Origin: Pseudodonghicola flavimaris
GTDB lineage: Bacteria > Pseudomonadota > Alphaproteobacteria > Rhodobacterales > Rhodobacteraceae
DNA: 64,000 bases
Assembly (NCBI RefSeq): GCF_030164425.1
Contig: NZ_JASNJD010000002.1
Location: forward strand, 186,001 to 250,000
Direction of reading: 5' to 3'
The number at the start of each line of letters is the position of its first letter. Within the stretch, counting starts at the first letter, position 1. The notes under the pieces were generated by a model that saw only the letters and a program-made list of their open reading frames with translations, had not been told where the DNA came from and searched no databases. Made by a program: the position numbers and the translations under genes. Of the stretch, positions 47,974 to 56,824 are shown piece after piece.

Positions 47974-49116
47974 TCAGGCGGTCTGATCGACGATTTCGAG
48001 GTGCTGGACCAGCGTGCCGATCTCGGCCATCCAGTCGCCGATCAGCGCCGGCGCCGAGGGCGCCGCATGCACGCCCGGTTCGATCCGGCCGGCCAGCACC
48101 GCCTCGACCGCCAGCGCCACGGTGATGGAGACCAGCCGCGCCATCGCGGTGCCGCGCTCATCCCCCCAGGCATCCATCACATAGGTCTTGTGCCAGACCT
48201 CCAGGCCATCCTTCTCGGCATTCAGATCGACGCAGAGGATCACCCGGTCGGGTTCGCCCTCGTCATAGGCGTTCTCGTCCCAGAACTGATCCGACATCTC
48301 TTTCAGCCGGGCATCGCCCTCGGGGCCGGTCAGCGTCTCGACCTCCTTGAAGACATCGGCCCAGGCCTCGGCCCAGCCGCCGAGCCGCAGGGTGCCGCGG
48401 ACGAAATCCTTCACCGGCCAGGCGGGATCGAAGCCGTATTCGGCCATGAAGGGCAGGCTGTCGCGGTTGGGATAAACCTCGAAATCCTCGACCTCGGGCA
48501 GCGGCGCGGTATAGGTCGAGATCGCGTCCCAGGGGCGATCGACCTTCAGTTCCGCGTAATCCTTCAGCGACCGCGACGGCGAGCGCAGCGCCTTCAGCAC
48601 CCCGAGCGGCGACCAGGAGAACTTGTAACGGAAGTCATTGGGGATCTTCGGCACCCCGCCGCAATAGGACAGGAAACTGAGGTGATTGGCCGGGTCGAAG
48701 GCGTCGGAGGCGCGATAATCGGCCATCAGCGCATGGGCCATCAGATGGTCAATGCCGGGGTCGAGGCCGACCTCGTTCACCAGCACCACGCCGGCAGCCT
48801 TGGCGCTGTCGTCCAGCGCCCGCATCTCCGGCGCGATATAGGAGGAGGAGACGAAATTCGCGCCCTTCGAGATCGCCAGTTCCGCCAACGGCACATGCCA
48901 GTCGCCGGGCAGCATGGAGACGACGATATCGCCTTTCTCCAGCACCGCGCCCAGAGTGTCGATGTCGAAGGCGCGGATGTCATCGGTCAGATCGCCGACC
49001 GCCTCGCGCGCCTTCTCCACCGTCCGGTTCCAGACGGTGACGGTCTTGCCGCCTTCGATCAGCCTGCGCAGGCCGGGAATGGCCGAGAGGCCTGTGCCGC
49101 ACCAATGGATCGTCAT
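47974..49116 (-). CDS. Saccharopine dehydrogenase, glutamate-forming type (Lys9-like)
   Basis: 380 residues. N-terminal Rossmann motif around GTGLSAIPGLR, then SMLPGDWHVPLAE, NEVGLDPGIDHLMAH and CGGVPKI, the Lys9/Lys7-type saccharopine dehydrogenase pattern. It would oxidise saccharopine to aminoadipate semialdehyde and glutamate. It lies 85 bp after the Lys1-like gene, so both halves of a saccharopine route are here, most likely for lysine degradation since dapB (DAP biosynthesis) is in the same window. Confidence 0.85.
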   Translation of the reverse strand: MTIHWCGTGLSAIPGLRRLIEGGKTVTVWNRTVEKAREAVGDLTDDIRAFDIDTLGAVLEKGDIVVSMLPGDWHVPLAELAISKGANFVSSSYIAPEMRALDDSAKAAGVVLVNEVGLDPGIDHLMAHALMADYRASDAFDPANHLSFLSYCGGVPKIPNDFRYKFSWSPLGVLKALRSPSRSLKDYAELKVDRPWDAISTYTAPLPEVEDFEVYPNRDSLPFMAEYGFDPAWPVKDFVRGTLRLGGWAEAWADVFKEVETLTGPEGDARLKEMSDQFWDENAYDEGEPDRVILCVDLNAEKDGLEVWHKTYVMDAWGDERGTAMARLVSITVALAVEAVLAGRIEPGVHAAPSAPALIGDWMAEIGTLVQHLEIVDQTA

Positions 49117-49201
49117 GGGTCGTTCCCCTTTCGTCGTATGTCGGTTGCGCCCGCCGCAGCGGGCCGGTTGAGGGCCGGTGAAGGCCGGTCGCAGGCCCGG
49201 A

Positions 49202-50254
49202 TCAGCCCGCCACGTGCTGTTTAAAGATCGCCTCGGCCCGGCCCCAGACCCCGGAGGCGAGATCGTCCAACGTCAGAAGCGACGCCAGCAGCTGGGCGGC
49301 GTAGTCTTCCGAGCTTTCCGCCGGCAGCATCGAGGGCAGGTTGTCGATCGCCATCACGTCCAGCACCGGCGCCTCGGCCACGCGCAGCACCGGTGCCGCC
49401 CAGGTGGTGGCGCGGTCATAGACCGGCACCGGGTTGTAATCGCTGTCCGGATCGCAGGCGACATCGCCGATGGCGGTCAGCCTGCGGTCGGCGGTCAGCG
49501 CCGATTTCGGGACGAAGACCGGGGTGCCCGGGCGGGCGAAGATGCAGTTCAGAAACAGCTCGTGATCGAGGATCTCGGGGAAAGGGCCGCCGCTGGCGGT
49601 CTCTGCCATGTCCCATTTGGTCACCGCGACGCCCATCGCCTCGCAGAGATCCGCCGCGCCGGTGCCGACGCGGCCGAGCGCCCCGATCACGATGGCGCGC
49701 GGACGATCCCGCTGCAGCGCGTCGAGCTCGGCGCCGAGCTCGGCCAGCAGCGCCTCCTTGCCGGCATAGACGCCGACCGGGCCGCAGATGCCGCCGCGCT
49801 GCTGTGCCGCCCAGGCCTTCAGCGTGACGGCAGCGCCGGCGTAGCCCGCCCAATAGCCGAAGGCGGCGACCCGGCGCCCGGTGTCATCCACCAGATATTC
49901 CAGATCGTAGAGCGTGCCGCCACCATCGCGGAACCGCCGCAACAGCGCCTTGCCGGAGTGCTGCCCCTTGAAGGCGTGACCGAACATGATGTGGCGATGC
50001 GGCAGGGGGGTGCTGTCGTCGGGCAGCTCCTTCAGCCCGAAGATGATCGCATCGCGCGGTGCCTCGGGCCAGGCGTTCTCTGCCGCGATGGCGCAGCCGG
50101 CCTCGCGGTAGCCGTCGATCGGGATCGCCCGGACCGAGCTCTCCTCGACCGTGACCTGAATGCCCCGGGCGATCAGCGCCGCCGCGCCCTCGGGGGTCAG
50201 ACCCACGCGCTCCTCGTTCGGGCGCTGTTCTGCACGGACCCAGAGATGCGTCAT
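49202..50254 (-). CDS. Saccharopine dehydrogenase, lysine-forming type (Lys1-like)
   Basis: 350 residues with the alanine dehydrogenase/Lys1 fold: RVGLTPEGAAALI, FGLKELPDD (catalytic Lys), FGHAFKGQ (catalytic His) and the NAD-binding VIGALGRVG. It links lysine and 2-oxoglutarate to saccharopine in its reductive direction. It starts 18 bp after the histidine-phosphatase-like gene and is followed by the Lys9-like gene. Confidence 0.85.
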   Translation of the reverse strand: MTHLWVRAEQRPNEERVGLTPEGAAALIARGIQVTVEESSVRAIPIDGYREAGCAIAAENAWPEAPRDAIIFGLKELPDDSTPLPHRHIMFGHAFKGQHSGKALLRRFRDGGGTLYDLEYLVDDTGRRVAAFGYWAGYAGAAVTLKAWAAQQRGGICGPVGVYAGKEALLAELGAELDALQRDRPRAIVIGALGRVGTGAADLCEAMGVAVTKWDMAETASGGPFPEILDHELFLNCIFARPGTPVFVPKSALTADRRLTAIGDVACDPDSDYNPVPVYDRATTWAAPVLRVAEAPVLDVMAIDNLPSMLPAESSEDYAAQLLASLLTLDDLASGVWGRAEAIFKQHVAG

Positions 50255-50272
50255 CGCCGGTCTCCTTTCTGC

Positions 50273-50926
50273 TTACATATGGGTTTGCGCGAATTGCCGC
50301 TCCGGCGTCTCCAGATGCGGCACCGCGTTGAACAACACCGGGCTCAGCCGGTTGCCGATGGGGAACAGCCGGTGCATCGAGGTGTTCATGATCGCCAGCG
50401 CCATCTGCGACATCGCCGGGATGTCGAGCCCGAGAAACTGCCGCATCACCATCGAGATCAGCCCGCCGGAGGTGACAACCAGAGCCGGGCCCGGGCCTTC
50501 GGCGATATCGGCGATCGCCGCGCGCACCCGGGTTTCGAATTCGGCGAAACTCTCGGGCACGTCGTCCAGCTCATCGCGCTGCCAAGCGCCGAAGACCTTT
50601 GGCATGTGCTCGGCGAAACTGTCGCGTTCCTTCGGGATCGGGATACCGTGCTGCTGCTCCAGCAGCTGCGCCATGGTGAAATACTGCAGCTCGTTCAGGC
50701 GCGGATCGACGACGATCCCATCGCCCAGCCCCATCGAGGCCGCGGTCTCCAGATGCCGGGTGAGCGACCCGCAATAGACCCGCCCCTGCACCGTGCCAGA
50801 GGCCCGCAGGTGATCGCCCAGCCAGGCGGCCTGCTGATGGCCCAGCGGGCTCAGTTTGTCGTATTCGGCCTCGTCCCGGGCCTCGGTATTGGCCTGGCCG
50901 TGACGGATCAGGGTAATCTGGGACAT
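50273..50926 (-). CDS. Histidine phosphatase-fold protein with altered second His
   Basis: 217 residues from ATG 50926 (AGGAG 7-8 bases upstream). N-terminal ITLIRHGQ gives the phospho-acceptor His9 with its Arg. The second catalytic His, normally in a THGG motif, is replaced by Ser in VVTSGGLIS. Other motifs (LSPLGHQQA, GSLTRHLETA with a His/Arg pair, LNEL acid) are kept, so phosphatase activity may be altered or use another residue. It is upstream of the saccharopine genes on the same strand. Confidence 0.85.
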   Translation of the reverse strand: MSQITLIRHGQANTEARDEAEYDKLSPLGHQQAAWLGDHLRASGTVQGRVYCGSLTRHLETAASMGLGDGIVVDPRLNELQYFTMAQLLEQQHGIPIPKERDSFAEHMPKVFGAWQRDELDDVPESFAEFETRVRAAIADIAEGPGPALVVTSGGLISMVMRQFLGLDIPAMSQMALAIMNTSMHRLFPIGNRLSPVLFNAVPHLETPERQFAQTHM

Positions 50927-51061
50927 CACTCGCTCCTACTTTGCGCCCGTCTTATGCGAGCCGCGCAGAAGGGGGAAGAGGCAGCGCCTCTGACGTGCCG
51001 TTTCTGCATCGCCCCGGCCGGCGCCCGCCCAAATCTTCCCGGCCGCCCCCGGCCGCGCCGG

Positions 51062-51763
51062 TCAGCTCCACCGCACATCGCCCAGAAAGATGTACCCGGC
51101 ACCGTAGATCGTCTTGATCAGCCGCGGGTTCTTGGGGTCCTCGCGCAGCTTGGTGCGCAGCCGGGAAATCCGCACGTCCATCGCCCGATCGAAGCTTTCG
51201 CCCGCCGCACCACCCAGTGCGTCCTGCATCTGGGCGCGGCTGATCAACCGCTTGGGGCTTTCCAGAAACAGCCGCAGCACCTCGCCCTCGGCATGGGAAA
51301 ACGGGGTTTCCGCACCGTCTTCGTCCTCCAGCGCATAGCGGTCGAAATGCGCGGTCCAGCCGTTGAACTCCGCCCTCTGGCCGGACTGGGGCGCCGCCGC
51401 CCCGCCGCGCAGCCGGGCACGGATACGGGCCACCACCTCGGCCGGGTCGAAGGGTTTGGTGATGTAGTCGTCCGCCCCCAGTTCCAGCCCGGTAACCCGG
51501 TCCTGAACCTGTGCCCGGCCGGAGATGATGATCACCTTGGCGCCGCGTTCCAGTGCCAGCCGGTGCACCAGCGCCAGCCCGTCGGTGTCGGGCAGCGACA
51601 GGTCGACCAGGCAGACATCGGGGGTAACCCGATTCAGCGCCGCCTCGAACTCCCTCGCACGGGCGAAACACTGGGTGCGAAAGCCGGCCTCCTCCAGCGC
51701 CTCGGTCAGGATGCCGCGAATCTCAGGCTCGTCGTCCAGGATGGTCACCAGGGGTGCGCTCAT
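51062..51763 (-). CDS. OmpR-type response regulator
   Basis: 233 residues from ATG 51763, overlapping the kinase stop by ATGA. Receiver domain with Asp10/Asp11, acceptor Asp54 in CLVDLSLPDTDG and Lys103 in ITKPFD. The C-terminal winged helix (about 130-230) has FSHAEGEVLRLFLESPKRLISR, then RAMDVRISRLRTKL and GAGYIFLG. It should bind direct repeats as a transcription factor. Partner of the hybrid kinase upstream, and next to the LIV-type operon. Confidence 0.94.
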   Translation of the reverse strand: MSAPLVTILDDEPEIRGILTEALEEAGFRTQCFARAREFEAALNRVTPDVCLVDLSLPDTDGLALVHRLALERGAKVIIISGRAQVQDRVTGLELGADDYITKPFDPAEVVARIRARLRGGAAAPQSGQRAEFNGWTAHFDRYALEDEDGAETPFSHAEGEVLRLFLESPKRLISRAQMQDALGGAAGESFDRAMDVRISRLRTKLREDPKNPRLIKTIYGAGYIFLGDVRWS

Positions 51764-53664
51764 GCGGCGACCTCCCCGCGGCCCAGCAGGGTGGCGAGCT
51801 CGGCCCGCGTGAAGGGTTTCTGCAGCACCGGCGCCCGCGCCTGCGCCGCCCGGTAAAGCGGATCGGAGGCCGGCAGCGAGGTCATCAGCACGCAAGCCAA
51901 CCGACTGTCGCCGATCCGGTCCAGCAGATCGAGCCCGGTCGCCGCCCCCTGCAGCCGGATGTCGGAGACCACCAGCCGGATATCCTCCAGATCGGCCAGC
52001 AGGGCGCAGGCCTCGTCGACCGAGCTGGCCTCGATCACCGAATGCCCGAGCTCGACCAGCATATCGCGCACCGCGGCGCGCAGATCGACGCGATCCTCGA
52101 CCAGCAGCGCCAACCCGCCCGCCGCCGCCGGCGCGGCGCGATAGGGCAGCCGAAGTGTCACGCAGGCGCCCGAGGCGGTGTTGCCCAGCTGCAGGTCGCC
52201 GCCGGTCAGCTTGACCATGTCGTAGACCATCGGCAGCCCCAGGCCCGAGCCCTCTTCTCCCTTGGTGGTAAAGAAGGGATCGAGCGCCTTTTCCAGCGCC
52301 TCGGGCGAAAACCCCGGGCCGGTGTCGCTGACCGCGATCTCGATCCAGATATTCCCGACCGCATGGGCACTGACGGTGATCTGGCCGGACGAACCGCAGG
52401 CATCGCGGGCGTTTAGCACCAGATTGAGCAGCGCATCTTGCAGCATCCCGGGATCGAGCATCAGCAGCTCGTCAGGGCTGTGATCGAGAAGGCTCATGCC
52501 CACTCCCTGCGGCAGGCTCGGCGTGGCCAGCAACCGCAGATCGGCCAGCAGCCCATGCAGGTCGGTGGCCTGCGGCATCAGCGGCCGCTTGCCGGTCATA
52601 TCGGCGATCCGGTCCAGCAGACGGCCGCCGCGCCGCGCGGTTGTCCGGGTGGCGGCAACCAGTTCCTGCGCCTCCGCCGGCAGATCCATCCGCGCCAGTT
52701 TGCCCTGCATCCCGAGGATGATGGTCAGCAGATTCGAGAAATCATGCGCCAGACCGGAGGTCATCTGCGCCGCCAGCGCCCGCCGCCGGGTCTGTTGCAG
52801 GGCCACCCGCGCCTGGGTCTCCTCGGTCACATCCATCGACAGGATATAAACGCCGCCCTGCCCGTCCGGGGTAAAGGCGGCGCGGATGCGGCGGGAATCG
52901 TGATCCTCGGTGAATTCGAACACCGAGCTGCGCCCGCCGTAGGCGGCCCGCAGATGCGGTTCGATCCGGGCATAGCTGTGCGGCCCGAGCGCCTCGGAAA
53001 TCGCCATGCCGGTGATCTCCGACGGCCGCCCCGGCAGAACCGCGCTCAGCCGGCGGTTGGAATAGAGATAGCGGCCCGAACGATCGACATGAGCGATATG
53101 GGCCGGCATCATCTCTGCCGTCATCCGGGTGCGCGCCTCCATCGCGGTCAGCTGGCGCTTGGCCTCCTCCAGCGCGGTGATGGTGGCGGCGAGCTCGCGG
53201 TTGGCGGCCGACAGCTCCTCCGCATGCGCGATCAGTTGATCGGACAGTTCCTCCGACCGCAGCCGCAACAGATCCTCCGACCGTTTGGCGCGGGTGATAT
53301 CGGTATAGACCGTCACCCAGCCGCCCTCGGGCAGCGGCGATCCCTCGACCGAGATGGTGCGCCCGTTGGCGCGGGTGCGCTCCATGTAATGCGGCTCGAA
53401 GGCACGAGCCTGCTGCACCTTGCGGGCGACGAAGGCCTCGATCTCGCCGACCTCGCCATATTCGCCGGTGCTGGCCAGATGCCGGATGGTCTCGTCGAAG
53501 CGCGCGCCGGGAGTGGCCAGCCGGTCGGGCAGATCGAACATCTCGCGAAACCGGCGATTGGACACGGCAAGCCGCAGGTCACGGTCATAGATCGACAGCG
53601 CCTGGGCGATCAGATTGAGCCCGGCGTCGGTCATTTCGCGGATCTGCTGCTGGTTGTCCTCCAC
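51760..53664 (-). CDS. Cytoplasmic hybrid histidine kinase (PAS-PAS-HisKA-HATPase-REC)
   Basis: 634 residues from GTG 53664 with AGGAGGAG 6 bases upstream. No membrane helices. PAS domain with LSIYDRDLRLAVSN (about 20-140), a coiled coil (about 140-180), a second PAS (about 185-280), HisKA with GLAHDFSNLLT, ATPase with NLVLNARDA, DTGPGF and GSGLGLPMV, and a C-terminal receiver (ALLVEDRVDLR, VVSDIRLQG, LQKPF). It senses a cytoplasmic cue, maybe redox or a metabolite. It is divergent from the acyl-CoA synthetase operon and may control it (inference). Confidence 0.93.
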   Translation of the reverse strand: MEDNQQQIREMTDAGLNLIAQALSIYDRDLRLAVSNRRFREMFDLPDRLATPGARFDETIRHLASTGEYGEVGEIEAFVARKVQQARAFEPHYMERTRANGRTISVEGSPLPEGGWVTVYTDITRAKRSEDLLRLRSEELSDQLIAHAEELSAANRELAATITALEEAKRQLTAMEARTRMTAEMMPAHIAHVDRSGRYLYSNRRLSAVLPGRPSEITGMAISEALGPHSYARIEPHLRAAYGGRSSVFEFTEDHDSRRIRAAFTPDGQGGVYILSMDVTEETQARVALQQTRRRALAAQMTSGLAHDFSNLLTIILGMQGKLARMDLPAEAQELVAATRTTARRGGRLLDRIADMTGKRPLMPQATDLHGLLADLRLLATPSLPQGVGMSLLDHSPDELLMLDPGMLQDALLNLVLNARDACGSSGQITVSAHAVGNIWIEIAVSDTGPGFSPEALEKALDPFFTTKGEEGSGLGLPMVYDMVKLTGGDLQLGNTASGACVTLRLPYRAAPAAAGGLALLVEDRVDLRAAVRDMLVELGHSVIEASSVDEACALLADLEDIRLVVSDIRLQGAATGLDLLDRIGDSRLACVLMTSLPASDPLYRAAQARAPVLQKPFTRAELATLLGRGEVAA

Positions 53665-53784
53665 GGCGTCTCCTCCTCTCCCCGCGCTATGGCTAGCATC
53701 CGTCGGCGGATTTCGCAAAGGGCCGGCGGGGGCTCCGCACAGCCTGTAACAATTCGTAAGGATTGCGCAATGATCAGGAAAAAG

Positions 53785-53813
53785 TTGACCGACTGAATGG
53801 CGCCTGTCCTAAT
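53785..53813 (+). promoter_or_regulatory. Candidate promoter and structured leader of the LIV/CoA-ligase operon
   Basis: TTGACC (53785-53790), 17 bases, CCTAAT (53808-53813). Downstream, before the TTG start, are two hairpins: GACCCG with CGGGTC (53821-53840) and a CCGG-rich palindrome (about 53844-53859), then the ribosome-binding site GGGAGGAG. Confidence 0.5.
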
Positions 53814-53879
53814 CGGACCGGACCCGTTGGGAGGCGGGTCCCAGCCGGCCGGTGCGCCGGACAGGGAGGAGAACTGAAA

Positions 53880-55853
53880 TTGGCACAGACGCAGTCTGGC
53901 GCCGAGCGGCTTTTGTCGCTTCCGGCGCTGCTACATCGTAATGCCACCCAATTTGGGACGGCGCCCGCCTATCGGGAAAAGGAATTCGGCATCTGGCAGA
54001 GCTGGAGCTGGGCCGAGACCGAAAAGGAGATCGAGGCGCTTGCGCTCGGGCTGATCAACCTCGGGGTCAACGAGGGGGATTTCATCGCCATTATCGGCCG
54101 CAACCGGCCCTATCTCTACTGGTCGATGGTCGCGGCACAGGCGGTGGGGGCGATCCCCGTCCCGCTCTACCAGGATGCGGTGGCCGAGGAGATGGCCTAT
54201 GTGCTGGGCCACTGTGGCGCCCGCTTCGTCATCGCCGGCGATCAGGAACAGGTCGACAAGGTGATCGAGGTGCAGGACCAGCTGCACCAGTTCGAACATC
54301 TGATCTATCTCGATCCGCGCGGCATGCGGAAATACGAGCATGCGCACCTGCACCAGTATTCCCACGTGCAGGATCAGGGCCGCGCCGCCCATGACGAATT
54401 GATCGGCGAGCTGAAACGGCGCCAGGCCAAGCTGGACTACGACAGCACCTGCGTGATGCTCTACACCTCCGGCACCACCGGCAAACCCAAGGGCGTGGTG
54501 CTGTCGAACCGCAACGTGATCGAGAGCGCCAGGAACGCCTCGGGCTTCGACCACCTGCGCCAGAACGAGGACATCCTGTCCTATCTGCCGATGGCCTGGG
54601 TGGGCGATTTCATCTTTTCGGTGGGCCAGGCCTATTGGTGCGGCTTCTGCGTGAACTGCCCCGAAAGCGCCGACACCATGATGACCGACCTGCGCGAGAT
54701 CGGCCCCACCTATTTCTTCGCGCCGCCGCGGGTGTTCGAAACCCAGCTGACAAACGTGATGATCCGGATGGAGGATGCCGGCCGGCTGAAGCGCAGCATG
54801 TTCCACCACTATCTGGCCCACGCCAAGAAGGTGGGCGGGCGCATTCTGGACGGCAAGCCGGTCGGGCTCTGGGACCGGATCAAATACGCCATCGGCAACG
54901 CGCTGGTCTACGGCCCGCTGAAGGACACGCTGGGGCTGGGCCGGGTGCGGGTGGGCTATACCGCCGGCGAGGCGATCGGGCCGGAAATCTTCGAATTCTA
55001 CCGCTCGCTCGGCATCAACCTGAAACAGCTCTACGGCCAGACCGAGGCGACAGTGTTCATCACCGTCCAGCCCGATGGCGAGGTGCGCGCCGATACCGTC
55101 GGCGTGCCGGCCCCGGATGTGGAGATCCGCATCGATGAAAGCGGCGAGATCTTCTACCGCTCGCCCGGGACCTTCGTGGAGTATTACAAGAACCCCGAAA
55201 GCACCGCCTCGACCAAGGACGCCGAGGGCTGGGTGGCAACGGGCGACGCCGGCTTCTTCGAGGAATCGAGCGGCCATCTGCGCATCATCGACCGCGCCAA
55301 GGACGTGGGCAAACTGTCCACCGGGGCAATGTTCGCGCCGAAATATGTCGAGAACAAGCTGAAGTTCTACCCCGACATCCTGGAGGCGGTGCTGTTCGGC
55401 AACGGCCGCGATCACTGTGTCGCCTTCATCAACATCGACCTGACGGCGGTGGGCAACTGGGCCGAGCGGAACAACATCGCCTATGCCTCCTATCAGGAGC
55501 TGGCGGGACATCCGAAGGTGCTGGCCTCGATCCAGAGCCATGTCGAGGCGGTGAACCGGTCGGTCGCCGAGGACGAGATGCTCTCGGGCTGCCAGGTCCA
55601 CCGCTTCGTCGTGCTGCACAAGGAGCTGGATGCCGACGATGGCGAGATGACCCGCACCCGCAAGGTACGCCGCCGCATCGTCGAGGAGAAATACGCCGAT
55701 ATCATCACCGCGCTCTACGACGGCTCCGCCTCGGTCTCGACCCGCACGGAGGTGACCTACGAGGACGGTCGCAAGGGCTATATCAGCGCCACGCTGGAAA
55801 TCCGCGATGCCGCGGTGGTGCCGGTGGCCCCGCATCAGGTGGCGGCAGAATGA
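53880..55853 (+). CDS. Long-chain-type acyl-CoA synthetase (AMP-forming), FadD15-like
   Basis: 657 residues from a TTG start at 53880, chosen because GGGAGGAG lies 8 bases upstream and LAQTQSGAERLL begins the protein; the frame upstream is not protein-like. ATP loop YTSGTTGKPKG, adenine motif YGQTEATV, the ATGDAGFFEE / IDRAKD hinge and the C-terminal Lys in TRTRKVRRR are intact. It activates an organic acid to its CoA thioester. First gene of an operon with a LIV-type importer, so it probably activates the imported acid. Substrate not readable. Confidence 0.93.
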   Translation: MAQTQSGAERLLSLPALLHRNATQFGTAPAYREKEFGIWQSWSWAETEKEIEALALGLINLGVNEGDFIAIIGRNRPYLYWSMVAAQAVGAIPVPLYQDAVAEEMAYVLGHCGARFVIAGDQEQVDKVIEVQDQLHQFEHLIYLDPRGMRKYEHAHLHQYSHVQDQGRAAHDELIGELKRRQAKLDYDSTCVMLYTSGTTGKPKGVVLSNRNVIESARNASGFDHLRQNEDILSYLPMAWVGDFIFSVGQAYWCGFCVNCPESADTMMTDLREIGPTYFFAPPRVFETQLTNVMIRMEDAGRLKRSMFHHYLAHAKKVGGRILDGKPVGLWDRIKYAIGNALVYGPLKDTLGLGRVRVGYTAGEAIGPEIFEFYRSLGINLKQLYGQTEATVFITVQPDGEVRADTVGVPAPDVEIRIDESGEIFYRSPGTFVEYYKNPESTASTKDAEGWVATGDAGFFEESSGHLRIIDRAKDVGKLSTGAMFAPKYVENKLKFYPDILEAVLFGNGRDHCVAFINIDLTAVGNWAERNNIAYASYQELAGHPKVLASIQSHVEAVNRSVAEDEMLSGCQVHRFVVLHKELDADDGEMTRTRKVRRRIVEEKYADIITALYDGSASVSTRTEVTYEDGRKGYISATLEIRDAAVVPVAPHQVAAE

Positions 55854-55896
55854 CGGCCCCGGGGAACCGCGTCGCGGACGGGACCGCCTCCGGCGG

Positions 55897-55918
55897 GAGT
55901 ATTTGGGCAGAGAAGAAG
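55897..55918 (+). repeat. 22-nt intergenic repeat, copy B (supplies RBS of livG-like gene)
   Basis: GAGTATTT, variable GG, GCAGAGAAGAAG, preceded by GCCTCCGGCGG. The 3' end runs into GAGG and forms AAGGAGG, 7 bases before ATG 55929. Confidence 0.8.
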
Positions 55919-55928
55919 GAGGGGGCGC

Positions 55929-56747
55929 ATGCTTGATCAGGCCGAAGGCTATATCACCGACGACGGCCGCAAGATCGGCGGCGTGGTGATGGAGATGAAG
56001 AACATCACCCTGCGGTTCGGCGGCGTGGTGGCGATCAAGGACATCTCCTTCGACATCCGCGAAGGCGAAATCCGCGCCATCATCGGGCCCAACGGGGCCG
56101 GCAAATCCTCGATGCTGAACGTGATCTCGGGGTTCTACGTGCCCTCCGAGGGGGAAGTCTGGTTCCGCGGCGAGAAGCGGCCGCCGATGCGCCCCTATGA
56201 GATCGCCCGCCAGGGCATCGCCCGCACCTTCCAGAACATCGCGCTGTTCGAAGGCATGAGCGTGCTGGACAACGTGATGACCGGGCGGCTGACGCAGATG
56301 AAGTCCGGGCTGTTTTCCCAGGCGCTGTGGAAGGGCAAGGCCGAGGCAGAGGAGATCGCCAACCGCGAAATCGTGGAACAGGTGATCGACTTCCTGGAGA
56401 TCCAGCACATCCGCAAGACGCCGGTGGCGCGGCTGCCCTACGGGCTGAAGAAGCGGGTCGAGCTGGCGCGCGCGCTGGCGGCGCAGCCGAAGCTTCTGCT
56501 GCTGGACGAGCCGATGGCGGGGATGAACGTCGAGGAGAAGGAGGACATGTGCCGCTTCATCCTCGATGTGAACGACGAATTCGGCACCACCATCGCGCTG
56601 ATCGAACACGACATGGGCGTGGTCATGGATCTGTCCGACCGGGTGGTGGTGATGGATTACGGCAAGAAGATCGGCGACGGCCCGCCCGACGAGGTGCGCA
56701 ACAACCCCGATGTCATCGACGCCTATCTGGGGGTCGCACATGACTGA
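55929..56747 (+). CDS. LIV-type ABC transporter ATP-binding protein (LivG-like)
   Basis: 272 residues. Walker A GPNGAGKSS, GIARTFQNIALFEGMSV, LPYGLKKR in place of the LSGGQ signature as is usual in LivG, LLLDEPMAGMN and switch His (IEHDM). It lies 75 bp after the acyl-CoA synthetase gene and pairs with the LivF-like ATPase at 60641. Confidence 0.94.
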   Translation: MLDQAEGYITDDGRKIGGVVMEMKNITLRFGGVVAIKDISFDIREGEIRAIIGPNGAGKSSMLNVISGFYVPSEGEVWFRGEKRPPMRPYEIARQGIARTFQNIALFEGMSVLDNVMTGRLTQMKSGLFSQALWKGKAEAEEIANREIVEQVIDFLEIQHIRKTPVARLPYGLKKRVELARALAAQPKLLLLDEPMAGMNVEEKEDMCRFILDVNDEFGTTIALIEHDMGVVMDLSDRVVVMDYGKKIGDGPPDEVRNNPDVIDAYLGVAHD

Positions 56748-56763
56748 TCGTCGGGGGGACACG

Positions 56764-56808
56764 CCAGGAAAATTCGGATTTTCCTGGAAAAATTCGTGGA
56801 AGAATTTT
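56764..56808 (+). repeat. Tandem AT-rich hairpins between livG- and livH-like genes
   Basis: Hairpin 1: CCAGGAAAAT with ATTTTCCTGG (56764-56787, 10 bp perfect, loop TCGG). Hairpin 2: AAAATTC with GAATTTT (56789-56808, 7 bp, 6-base loop). The ribosome-binding site GCAGGAGG follows at once. Base composition differs sharply from the surrounding DNA. Confidence 0.7.
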
Positions 56809-56824
56809 GCAGGAGGCGCGGGAC

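Noticed and set aside
53931..56762. Minus-strand open frame of over 940 codons
   Set aside because: Antisense to the acyl-CoA synthetase and LivG-like genes; composition (many His, Val, Leu, Asp) is that of a shadow frame.
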